Part shown: in pieces, positions 49,377-58,792 of the stretch
Numbering within the stretch: position 1 is the stretch's first letter
How the letters are laid out: each line of letters begins with the position of its first letter
Origin: Whalleya microplaca
Taxonomy: Eukaryota; Ascomycota; Sordariomycetes; Xylariales; Xylariaceae
Assembly (NCBI GenBank): GCA_022497155.1
Contig: MU385738.1
Location: forward strand, 310,001-374,000
Length of the DNA: 64,000 nt
Direction: 5' to 3'
Position numbers and translations under genes: made by a program
The notes under the pieces: generated by a model
Told to the model about the DNA's origin: nothing
The model's database searches: none
The model's input: only the letters and a program-made list of their open reading frames with translations

Positions 49377-49413
<37 letters not shown>

Positions 49414-49560
49414 GAGGCCCATGACGCGAGCGAGGCCGGGAACATCAGTCCCGTCTCGTCGCGCGCCTCGGTTGCCGGACCTCTTGCGGCGTCGTCGTCG
49501 TCGCAGTCCAGAACCCTCACGGAGGCGAGGCCCGGGGGGCTGGGCCGGTCTGCGACGTAG
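47444..49560 (+). CDS. Fungal multi-pass membrane protein, unknown function, six exons with a predicted microexon
   Basis: Proposed exons: 47444-47589, 47686-47696, 47762-47799, 47849-47958, 48008-48885 and 48968-49560. They join in frame to 591 residues. The N-terminus (MGSYVSVPWCEANYGVVPNC) has Cys and glycosylation-like NCS and NTT sites. After EFEGDPDIAGIG come about seven hydrophobic segments: AAFVGVTGFAIIASLLSVMW, two or more within VVTGAAYALTLRYW to VFIVTGLLMT, YVIILLFYGAAIIAEIVRVF, LFLIYLLAGVGISCAASIIS and STVLVIFSLLQIV. The C-terminal tail of about 200 residues is disordered, with a Q11 run. The microexon, with a weak GTTCCT donor, is the only join I found that keeps frame between exons 1 and 3. 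I recognise the family as fungal but know no assigned function. A receptor- or transporter-like role is possible. Confidence 0.7.
49378..49410 (+). repeat. Pure (CAG)11 in coding sequence
   Basis: Eleven uninterrupted CAG codons encode Gln in the C-terminal tail of the membrane protein. Pure triplet tracts are prone to length change, so this is a candidate polymorphic site between isolates. The flanks are GC-rich and Pro/Ser-coding. Confidence 0.9.
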
Positions 49561-51110
49561 TAGGTTTAGCGCGGGACTTAGCGCGGGAGGCCATTTATAT
49601 AAGTTTGTAGTCAGGTTTATACCCACGTAGTAGTAATATGGGGGCCTGTATGATACGCGGCTGGGTTGTGGGTTATATTGCTGTCGATTGGGCTTGGTCT
49701 GGTGGAGTACAGACGGTGGTAGGGATATAGGTAGATCGATGGGGACTCGGTATTTGATATCCAGGTTTGTTACGATGGGTCACGAGATACTACGAATATC
49801 AGTCTCTCCTTATGAGGAGGTGGGGGATAGATGATGGTACGTCGTGAATATGGAAATAGGCGTTACGATTTCACTTAAGATGATGTTGATGATAAGATGA
49901 TACCAACCTTTCATATGAAGTATTGAAAGCTTTGAAACTGTTCACACTCGGGTGGTTATTACGTGCTGGACATGATGATATACTAATCATTTTGTAAAGG
50001 GCAATAAGCACTATGCCTAAGTAGTAACTATGTATGTACTAAACGGTCTTGAGATCTCACGCGGTTCAGTATCAATACCATATATACTTATCCATAGTTA
50101 CTACCCGGAGAAGACGTTCGTGGGCCCAAGGGGTGTGTTTACACCTACCCCCCAGCACCCGGCTGAGTTCTGGGTTTGACCGTCTCAAGGCTTGGACCAT
50201 AGCATCATCTTAAGTTTGAGTTTCTCCTGATATATATGTACTTCCCAAGTCCTCTCACTTATCCAGGAGCCATGCCTTTCAACGCAACAGCCAGTTCCCT
50301 CCATTCCCCACATCTTCTCCGAATATTTCTTCCTAGAATTCATAAGAACGTCTTTTCACATCATCCAAAATGGCTTTCCTTCTGAGGACTGTCCCAGGTG
50401 ATTGTGGGTTGAGAGAAGCCTTCCCTTAGGTGAATCCAAAGGCGCATAGACATATCATTAGCGTCCGGGTGCGAGGCCGGCTTATAAACTAGGACAGCCA
50501 CTATATATATCTACCTATAGTCCGTACATATCTACATTATACCCTCAATATCACACAACATTTATTGGCCTCGATGAATATTCCCACTTTACAGCACTTA
50601 AGGAGATGTATATGTATAACCTAGTCATATAATGAGAGTCGTTCTCATACCTACTTCCTTTATACATATCTTATATTGTCAGATCTATAACGTTAAGCAG
50701 TGTATCTGTGGTCGAACCTTCAAGTTATTCGTCTAACCAATGTATAAGCCCAGCTGGGCGGACTTACACGTAAACTACTTACCTTACGAACTGTATATTA
50801 TCAGTGGCTGGAAGCTGTGTAACACCGAAGTTTGAAACTAAATTAGTTACATATACTGATAGAGTTCTATGTATGTACACGTATAGAGGTTACATGTACA
50901 TGTAGGTACCTAGGCAGGTGGTAGGCTGGGCTGGCTGGTAGGTAAGGGTACGTGGGCAGGTACATACATAGCGCTGTAACGAACGCTGCTAATGCCAGCA
51001 CTAGTGCTAGGTTTATTTCCGGAATCGGTAACTTACAAGCCCACTTGCCTGCCTGCAGCAAACCGCTCACTCGCAGGCTCACAGATTCGGCGGTGTGGTG
51101 CCTTGGAAGT

Positions 51111-51142
51111 GCATGTACTATGCATGTACTATGCATGTACTA
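51111..51142 (+). repeat. Three tandem copies of an 11-nt unit GCATGTACTAT
   Basis: Two perfect copies (51111-51121, 51122-51132) and a third missing its last base (51133-51142). Each unit contains the near-palindrome TGCATGTACTATGCA across junctions. It lies about 400 nt upstream of the DPBB gene start, so it may be in the promoter. Confidence 0.85.
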
Positions 51143-51370
51143 AGGTATATATACCCCGCAACGAGCGGCGGGGTTTCCCCACTCCGTCATCCTTCAGGGG
51201 CCTCTAGGGGACTTCATAGGACCAACCGCACCGTCAGCAATCCATTAACGTCCATTAACCTCGTTACCTGCCCTGCGCTTTTTACGATGGCCTCCACCTC
51301 GACCGAATCGTCACAACACACACATCTTCCCCGTTTTCCCGGTTTTCAAGCTCGTATTTCGTGCATTTTG

Positions 51371-51410
51371 TGTGTCTGTGTCCGTCTGTGTCCGTCTGTG
51401 TCTCCGTCCG
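51371..51410 (+). repeat. 10-nt tandem repeat TCCGTCTGTG
   Basis: Two perfect copies with partial copies on each side, a GT/CT-rich microsatellite-like stretch 130 nt ahead of the DPBB gene start. Probably in the 5' UTR or core promoter. Confidence 0.7.
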
Positions 51411-51541
51411 ATGTACAATATCTCACAGCGTCAGAGAAGATGCTGTCATTCATTACCCAGACTGTCTCGACTTCTTATAAGTAAGGACTTTACATATGTA
51501 CCCTGGTCTCTCTCATCATTATCGTCAATATCATCGTCGCC

Positions 51542-52477
51542 ATGACAGACCACGAGCAGAACGAGCAGAACGACCAGCACGGGCAGCACGGGCAGCACGG
51601 GCAGTATGAGCAGCCCATTGCTTCCCCGTCCCCTCAGCCTCTTCCCCAGCATCCGCAGCCCATCTTCCAGATGCCCGAATGGGAGACGATAACCCACCCT
51701 CCAAAACCTCGCCAGTCGTTCCTCGGCCGCCTCTTCCCCTCCAGCAGCTTCGCAGCCGATTCTCTGGGAACAACATCGGGGCCCCGATCAACAGCGACGG
51801 ACAGCCGGCTGTTCACGAAGGACACCTCCGATCAGTCCTCCACCCTCCCGACGCACAACCCGCCCGCCTTAACCACAACCAGGACGCCGACGGGCGAGGC
51901 CGAGGGACCGAAGCCCCCGCTCCTCGCCCGCCTGCGCCGGCGTCTCGACGCCGCCTTCCCGCCCCACCGCACGTACCTCGGGCGTCCGCGGCGCTTCCTC
52001 TTCCTCGCCGTCCTCCTGCCCCTCGCGCTCCTCCTCTTCGTCCTCGCCCCCCTCGCCATCGGCCTCGGGGTCGGGCTCTCGCGGCGGCACCGCCACTACC
52101 AGAACCTGCCGCTGCCGGGCGACAAGAGCGTCTTCACCGGCGCCCTGACGTACTACGAGCCGGCGCTCGGCGCGTGCGGGACGCTGTCCGATGCCGGACA
52201 GGATATCGTGGCTGTCTCGCACCTCGTCTTCGACGCCGCGGGTGCTGAGGGTGGGGGTGGGGGGAACCCCAACGAGAACCCGCTGTGCGGCATGAAGATC
52301 CGCGTCGAGCGCGACTTCGTCGAGGACGGCGCGGGCAACCGCAGCGTCGATGTCACCGTTGTCGATCGGTGCGTCGCCTGCGCGGCCACTGATCTGGACC
52401 TGAGTTTGGCCGTGTTCGCGCAGTTGGCGCCGCAGGATAGTGGGAGGGTTGTGGGGAGCTGGGCGTGGTTGAGTTGA
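51542..52477 (+). CDS. Type II membrane protein with RlpA-like double-psi beta-barrel
   Basis: Single exon, 311 residues, ATG in a good context (CGCCATGACA). The N-terminus has a QHG repeat (QHGQHGQHGQYEQ, about residues 12-24) encoded by near-identical 9-nt units. A disordered Pro/Ser-rich stretch follows. Then come a basic patch (ARLRRRLDAA...RPRR) and one membrane span at about 152-178 (FLFLAVLLPLALLLFVLAPL), so the C-terminus should face outside or the lumen. The DPBB domain is residues 197-311: FTGALTYYEPALGACG, SHLVFDAAG, NENPLCG, SVDVTVVDRCVACAATDLDL and GSWAWL. Asp275 in VVDRC and the Cys residues match fungal barwin/expansin-like small DPBB proteins. Role: probably cell-wall associated; no enzymatic activity is established for most fungal members. 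Long antisense frames here are GC-rich shadows. Confidence 0.85.
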   Translation: MTDHEQNEQNDQHGQHGQHGQYEQPIASPSPQPLPQHPQPIFQMPEWETITHPPKPRQSFLGRLFPSSSFAADSLGTTSGPRSTATDSRLFTKDTSDQSSTLPTHNPPALTTTRTPTGEAEGPKPPLLARLRRRLDAAFPPHRTYLGRPRRFLFLAVLLPLALLLFVLAPLAIGLGVGLSRRHRHYQNLPLPGDKSVFTGALTYYEPALGACGTLSDAGQDIVAVSHLVFDAAGAEGGGGGNPNENPLCGMKIRVERDFVEDGAGNRSVDVTVVDRCVACAATDLDLSLAVFAQLAPQDSGRVVGSWAWLS

Positions 52478-52493
52478 GCTGAGTTGAGTTGAG
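52469..52493 (+). repeat. Pentanucleotide repeat TTGAG across the stop codon
   Basis: Five pentamers (TTGAG, TTGAG, CTGAG, TTGAG, TTGAG). The TGA stop at 52475-52477 lies inside the second unit. Gain or loss of a unit would keep a TGA within a few bases in most frames, so the effect on the protein end would be small. Confidence 0.85.
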
Positions 52494-55400
52494 GAAGCGG
52501 AGAAGTAGTTTGTGTTGGGGGTTCGAATAATGATGTCCATGACTATGAGTTTAACGGTTGCTAGAGAGGAGGGGATAGGGGATAGGGGAAGGAGTTGCTT
52601 TTCACGTGCGCGGAGTTCGGGATACCGGCGGATTATACCCCATTTAGCTATGATTTCGAGATGTGTACGAGTATATGAACTCATGTAGGCATTGAAGAAT
52701 GTTTGCCATTTACTTAGTTACGATTTACACCCCTATTCTTCGGCAGCTATAAGTGCATTGTGAGAGAAAAGGTAGAATAGTCACCTAGCTACCGTGACTT
52801 TGGTACTAGATATTTCGGCCCGGGGGGATGAGGGATGGGAACTTAGCATCGGGCCTAGAAGACTTGATTATTAGATTCTAGAATCGGATGGGCTTGTTCG
52901 TTCCCTGGCGCGCATACGGTACGTAGTATACAAGTATTGCGGTTGGTCGTGAAGGCAGAGACCACATTGATGATTTGTGGCTAGGCCTCCAATGACAGCC
53001 TCATAGGTGGGATAAACATATATATGATAAAACTCATGGGCGTATGTCTACTCCTTGAAGACTTCTTTTGAAGTTTGAGGTGTCTGTTGATTATAGGCAT
53101 GTAGGCATGGCGAGAACATGGCTCACATCTACGAAGACAGGACCTTGAGCGGCATATAGCGTGTATTTTTGGTATGTTGACTTTAGGGCTAAGGGAGCTT
53201 GGAAAAACAGTATACTAAGGTTGTTTAACCACTTGACTCTACCCACAGGGGATATGAGGTATTGTGTATTTTCTTTCTCTGGGAAGAGTGTATACACGTG
53301 AGTCTGGTTCGTCTGGGATCAAGGGGCTTTGGATATGTGTGCTTGAAAATGAGGATACAACTATAAACACAGAACTCGTAAGTCGGCTACAATCCCTCTG
53401 ACAGGAACTCACCGGAGGACGTGATATTCTTACAACTGGAATGTTGACTGTTTAGTCGGTGGTGTAGTTTGAGAGCTAGATCTTAATATGCATCACTATG
53501 TTGGGCCTCATTATTGATGTACTATGTTCTAATGTGACCAAAAGCTTTAGGATCTTACTGTGAATGCGCAATATTTGAAGGGAAGCATGAATTATCTTAA
53601 GCTTAATATGAAGAGGGTCACATCTAGTTTCGAACAGTTCATGTCCTTTGATATAAGATGGAGAATATCGTATGTTGAGAGGTGAATATGTGTGAGTTGA
53701 GTAGAAAAATATAGGGAAAGAATGAGATCACGAATACTTAGGTAGGGTTTAAGGCTATGGCTATATATCTTGTTTACTAAAGGGGCATTAGACTGACATT
53801 GATCCTGCGCTTTTAAGATGAGGATAAAGATAAACATATACAGCATTGTCTACTCGTTGAAGCCGGCTACTACATATATACAAGTAGCCCATACATTCCG
53901 CCGTATTCGAGTTATAACAAGTGATTGCCATAAACATCCGTTTGCCAGTAATTGGGATAAACATCCTAACAGGCCATATCAACAGAAAAGAAAAATTTCA
54001 GTAAAGTTATAAAATTGTTTATGTTGTTAGGCATTTCCCATAGCTAGCTAGACAGACATACAATAAGTCCCTCCAGGACTCATATCGATCAATGGAACAA
54101 GCTTCATTACACTCAAATGCCTTGCAATTGGTAGCACCTGCAAAAGGTCGCGCGTACCTCATACAATACCAAATTCATTTTTCTTTTAATCGGACTCATC
54201 GATACAACTGCCTGCATACCTAGACGCCCGAGACCCCAGTCCGCCGTCGTGGTAAAGCCGTTGCTTCACAGGTGGTTCGCCGTACCCCCCAGTCGGGTAA
54301 CCGCCGCCGTCGTTGTCGCCAGAGCCGCCGCGCCCGCAACCGCTCCTTCGGCCGCCGCAGCAAGCAGTACCAGGTCTCATCTGACCTGATATGTCGTCCC
54401 TGTTTCGGCAAGGCCGAGCACGCGTTCTAGCCCCGGAACGGCGAGCCCCTAGAGATCGAGTGTCTTTTCTCGAACCCGGCTTTTTTTTTATACGTCGTAT
54501 ACGGAAAGTCACGATACCTGCAAGTCCGTTAGTATAATTAGCCCCTATTCGTGTTAACTTCGTTACTAAATCTGTCAACTAGTGCCCCGGGCTTATGGTT
54601 TATGACCAGAAGCGTTTTAGCGGGTTGATCGTCTGGTCCACCTCGGCTTAGGAGTGCCAGGAGGATGCAGACGGCAACCTTGTTACGGAGGGTGGCCATA
54701 CCGTAGGTATCTGTATACTATAGGTAGAGTTTATTCCGCCCCTTTTCCTGTCACGCCTTTAGATTATTCATGCAATTATGACTAATACAGCGAGTAGAGG
54801 CATGCTTTTCATGGTTTATACTGGGTATTAGTTATTATCGTCACGTTTATTTCATCAGAAAGCTTAGGGTATATAACATCCAACAGAGTCGAGAAACAAC
54901 ATGATCTTGATGTGGCAGGCAGCTTAACGATTGACTTTTTCGGTATACCTGTTATGTATCCTCAATATTGATGACAACTGTATATTCTGAAAGGAGTTCC
55001 AATAAAAGAAAATAGTGTCAAATAACGTATCAGAAGCAAATTTGAGGATTTAAAGTACTTTGATTGAACTATCTAGGAGCTGTTCAGACTGTATGAATAT
55101 GACATTTAAATGATAGCTGAGGGTTTAGTGGATAGGTAAGATACTGCAATATAATGAATAAATGCCGTAGTTCACAGGTTTACTCTGATAGCTTACACTG
55201 TCGAGAACTAAATAATTAAATAATACGACTCTATAATTGATTCTGGTGATAAGTTAGGTATTACATGTGATGTGGTAAGAGAAGCAACGCCGATTCTAGA
55301 TTTCCAAATAAAGAAACAAGCGGCCCTAGACTGTTTTAAGTAGTAAGCTAGGGAATAATGAGGCGCTATCGATGCATCTAGCTTCTGGACGGTTCCGGGA

Positions 55401-55616
55401 GGCGAATGCTTAGCTTAGGGATCTGCGGACACTAGCGCAGGCACCGATTCGAAGGGTCTCGGCAGTGTGGCAGCCCTGGAATCCTGACATCACCACTTCA
55501 GCTGATTCATTGTGTATTGCCTCGATGTTCTTACCTGAATATTTGGCAATCAGTAGAACAATGAGCCTGACACGGTGACACGCATTAGTCGCCTTCATCT
55601 ATGATATCGGCCTTCT
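52478..55616. other. Intergenic 3.1 kb, mostly AT-rich, with one GC-rich patch
   Basis: Between the DPBB and glycosylase genes. Three GGGG runs spaced by ATA lie at 52571-52588. From about 53000 to 55400 the sequence is AT-rich except for the GC-rich coding-like patch at 54200-54720, listed separately. A 62-codon minus-strand frame at 55410-55598 has a GTAAGA donor-like site but no recognised content. Confidence 0.45.
54241..54720 (+). pseudogene. Possible decayed coding patch, unknown family
   Basis: A GC-rich island in AT-rich surroundings. One plus-strand frame reads protein-like text: SLSPEPPRPQPLLRPPQQAV, then CPGLMVYDQKRFSGLIVWST, then ECQEDADGNLVTEGGHTVGI. It is broken by six in-frame stops (54253, 54298, 54382, 54535, 54580, 54649), each one C-to-T change away from CAA, CAG or CGA. 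That stop number is close to what random sequence gives over 155 codons, so the call rests only on composition. Family unknown. Confidence 0.2.
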
Positions 55617-56885
55617 ATGCTACATGTACGAAGATTTCAGCGTCTGAAAGTAGACATTAGACTTGCCTCCTTCGCGTCCACCATGGCTAGGGCCAGCAGT
55701 AGTAGCGTGGCGGATGCTTCGGCCACGCCTCGCCGTAGTGCGAGAAACATCAAAAAGGAGGCTCCTGATATTGCCCCGGCTATTAAACGCGAGGAAGACT
55801 CATCTACGAAGCAGAGCATTAGTAAGCGGGGGACCGCGCCAGCGACGCCAGCGCGTCGCAACAAGCGAGTCAAAATCGAGGAAGCAGAGGGACCCGAGCA
55901 TGGCGCTGGCCAAGGCATCAAGCCATCCGCCTCTCCGTCACCAGTGAAATCTGAAGCATCGCCCGGGGGCAAGAGCAAGAGCAAGGAGGACAAGGCGGCG
56001 GATCTGCAAGCCAAGAAGCTGAAGTCCTACACGCAGTTTGCGAACGCGTCGCCGTTCCCCGACTTCGCGCACCCGACGCCGGCGGAATGCAAGCTCGCGC
56101 ACGGGATCCTGGCCCAGCTGCACGGCGCGCGCACGCGCCCTCCCACGGTGACGGCGCCGACGCGCACTGCCGGCTGCGGGAGCTCGTCGAGCGTGCTGGA
56201 CGCGCTGGTGCGCACGGTCCTGTCGCAGAACACGAGCGACAAGAACAGCACGCGCGCCAAGCTCAGCATGGACGCCGTCTACGGCGGCAGCGACAAGTGG
56301 GAGGCCATCGTGGCGGGCGGGCAGGCCAAGCTGCAGAAGGCGATCGAGACGGGGGGACTCGCCGTCACCAAGAGCAAGGTCATCATCAGCATCCTGCAGC
56401 AGGCGAAGGAGAAGTACGGCGAGTACTCGCTAGACCACTTGTTCAACGCGTCGAATGACGAGGCCATGAGGGAGATGCTGGGTTTCCAGGGCGTCGGCCC
56501 GAAGACCGCAAGTTGTGTTCTCTTGTTCTGCCTGCAACGCGAGAGCTTTGCTGTCGATACACATGTGCATCGTATTACGGGGTTTCTGGGATGGCGGCCG
56601 AAGGATTGTAGCCGGGATGAAACGCACGCACATCTTGATGTCAGAATACCAGATGAGGACAAGTACGGACTACATATCCTACTTATTACACACGGGAGAA
56701 ACTGCGAGGAGTGTAAGGCCGGGGGAAAGAATCTAGGCAAGTGTGAGCTCAGAAAGGCATTCAGGCATGGGAAGGTTGAAGGACAAGCCGGAGAAGAGGC
56801 CAAGAAGGAAGAGATCGAACATATCAAGAAGGAGGAGCCGAGTGTTGAGACTACCAGGGATGCTATTGTTCACGCCCTTGAGTAG
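55617..56885 (+). CDS. HhH-GPD base-excision DNA glycosylase, endonuclease III-like
   Basis: Single exon, 422 residues from ATG 55617, or 400 from ATG 55683, which sits in a CCACCATGGC context. The basic N-terminus (KKEAP, KRVKIEEA) suits nuclear import. The glycosylase core starts near residue 150; LDALVRTVLSQNTSDKNSTR is the conserved HhH-GPD helix. The hairpin GFQGVGPKTASC holds the catalytic Lys at 296 and AVDTHVHRI the catalytic Asp at 314, as in bifunctional Nth. The iron-sulphur loop is incomplete: C363-x2-C366-x9-C376, not C-x6-C-x2-C-x5-C, so a 4Fe-4S cluster is doubtful. Expected role: removing oxidised or otherwise damaged bases. The 22-residue extension of the longer form (MLHVRRFQRLKVDIRLASFA) has five Arg and looks like a mitochondrial presequence. 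Substrate not determinable. Confidence 0.88.
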   Translation: MLHVRRFQRLKVDIRLASFASTMARASSSSVADASATPRRSARNIKKEAPDIAPAIKREEDSSTKQSISKRGTAPATPARRNKRVKIEEAEGPEHGAGQGIKPSASPSPVKSEASPGGKSKSKEDKAADLQAKKLKSYTQFANASPFPDFAHPTPAECKLAHGILAQLHGARTRPPTVTAPTRTAGCGSSSSVLDALVRTVLSQNTSDKNSTRAKLSMDAVYGGSDKWEAIVAGGQAKLQKAIETGGLAVTKSKVIISILQQAKEKYGEYSLDHLFNASNDEAMREMLGFQGVGPKTASCVLLFCLQRESFAVDTHVHRITGFLGWRPKDCSRDETHAHLDVRIPDEDKYGLHILLITHGRNCEECKAGGKNLGKCELRKAFRHGKVEGQAGEEAKKEEIEHIKKEEPSVETTRDAIVHALE

Positions 56886-58792
56886 GCTTCGTAAGGCATC
56901 AAGCACTTTGTTACGTGATACAGGGGTCTTTCGTTCCCACCAATGTCGGCTACGTTGACCAACACTTCTAGTAACGACAAAGACCGGAGTTAGAGTAACT
57001 TGCATGATCTTCAAGGTGAATCAGGGGCCTTCCAGTCTACCAAGACGTGTCAATGTTGATGATCACTTTCAGTAGCAACAAACATCGGAGTTTGGACAAG
57101 TTGCATGATCTTTAGGCACGGCGAAGAAGTCAACAACTCCGATATCAAATCCGAAGCTCACGTTGTTCGAATTTCCGAGTCTCAGGCTGTTCTCTTACGT
57201 GGCCTACCCATGAGGTGTCACTCGCCCTGGACATAGAAATATAGCAATCAGTCCGTTGCGATTGACTGTGAGTCACGACGCCGAACATGCTTATCAATAT
57301 ATGGCTACAATCTTGACACCCAATATTTTGATATCTGGGAATCTGCCTGACCAATTACTCAGAAGTGGCCTTAGACCCTTCCTAGCATCATCGATACACT
57401 TCCGAGCGTTGTCTTATAGACCCATATAACAGAGTTTGATGGCTATTCTGAAGATGCCGATGTGTCTGAGTCTTGTTGGATGGCGAAAGGCAAAGCTGGT
57501 CTGCGAACACGGTGACCGGCAGTGAGGTTGCACATACAAATTTATGATTGGGCAATCTATACTATGCCGGTCTCATCGTGTTATTGATGATTTGTATAAC
57601 ATGCTTCTGTGATTGAGTTTGTATTATGGTTGTACCATGTAGCCTAGCTGTTGGTGTCCTCCTCGGAAAAGAGCTATTGCTAATTATTAAGGTCCGCGTT
57701 AGATCCCGTGTGTTCCTGTTCATGTCACCCAAGATATACGTCTGTCTTGTTTCACCGCATTGATTGCCCCTTGACGTGTACGTGGAAGAACCCCTTACTT
57801 CAGTCATGACAGTTTGTAGGGTCCAGGTGTAGGTATACGCTAGACTTAATCTGAGTACCGATAGCAATTGATATGACAGACCATCTATGTATTTCTAAAT
57901 CCTCCATTAAGAGTAAAAATGCTGGGGATTTCAAGTGAGGACATTGGAGGCTAACCAGGTTGCAAACAGCAACAAGCCCGCAATTGCATCAGGGTCCTGA
58001 CAATCGCTGACAGTCGCTGACTTTATTCGATGGTTTAACATGTTGCTGTATAATGAAAAATTGTGATAATGCTTGCACTGAGACCAGAGATACTTGATAG
58101 AGAAGCAACATGCCCCTATTTTCAGCCAACTTACCTACCCCGAGTTTCCCCCGTAGTGATTAAGCTTTGTAAGCGGTCTTGATAAATGGCGATCTCGTTC
58201 AAGGCTAGAAATTTGACGACGGGCGCTATTGATTGATAATTGTTATGTAGCCTATTGCCTCTGCTCGTGGGCGTTGGATGTCCGATACAGCCAGCAGTCT
58301 TGAGGAGATTGCGTCCACGGGGTTAGGGTGTTGCGTGCAGATTCATCTTCCTAGGGGCGGCGGCGATACAACTAATTATTATAAACATAACAATAACACC
58401 TAAACCCGAAGACGATATCTTGCATGTTGGAGCATATTTTTGATGCAGTCAGGTCATTCACCTGGAAAATTACGACGCTGAATAACGAACAGGGTGATCG
58501 GGTCAATGTACCCCCGGATACATTTCAAAACACCATGCATACTCATCGCGAACTGATTCAGTCGTTGAGTACGAGCAAGACTCCAAGGTAAATAACGCCG
58601 ACAAGTGTAAAGACCTAAACTATAAGTATAAAAGAGTCTAAGATGCCTCGAAATAATATGGTGGTCAGAAAGAAAGCCAGATCGCACACACCAGCTCAAT
58701 CAACAGGAACTACTTACCGATCCATCATTCAAACCTACCGCATTTTTTGACTCTAATTATCAACGTACCGTGAGATCCCTTGCAGCTCAAAA
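56886..58792. other. Intergenic 1.9 kb with a diverged tandem duplication
   Basis: Starts with a duplicated block of about 100 nt (56917-57115). The rest has no recognised gene. It ends in the promoter of the NmrA-like pseudogene. Confidence 0.5.
56917..57115 (+). repeat. Diverged tandem duplication, about 100-nt unit
   Basis: Copy 1 spans about 56917-57015 and copy 2 about 57018-57115. Shared words in the same order include CAGGGG(T/C)CTT, CAATGTCGG/CAATGTTGA, AGTAACGACAAA/AGTAGCAACAAA, CGGAGTT and TTGCATGATCTT. Identity is roughly 70% by eye. It begins 32 nt after the glycosylase stop, so it may lie in the 3' UTR. Confidence 0.7.

Larger units (their letters stand above)
49561..51541. other. 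Intergenic 2 kb with short tandem repeats
   Basis: 3' flank of the membrane-protein gene and promoter of the DPBB gene. Low-complexity sequence rich in GTAGG/TACATGTA words spans about 50870-50965. An 11-nt tandem repeat is at 51111-51142 and a 10-nt one at 51371-51410. No gene recognised. Confidence 0.5.

Noticed and set aside
48931..49626. 231-codon open frame on the minus strand
   Set aside because: Antisense to the GC-rich, repeat-bearing last exon of the membrane protein; Arg/Leu runs come from the CAG and CCG codons.
51869..52684. 271-codon open frame on the minus strand
   Set aside because: Antisense shadow of the GC-rich DPBB gene; Arg/Glu-rich low-complexity text without any family motif.
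56279..56827. 182-codon minus-strand frame
   Set aside because: Antisense to the catalytic core of the DNA glycosylase.
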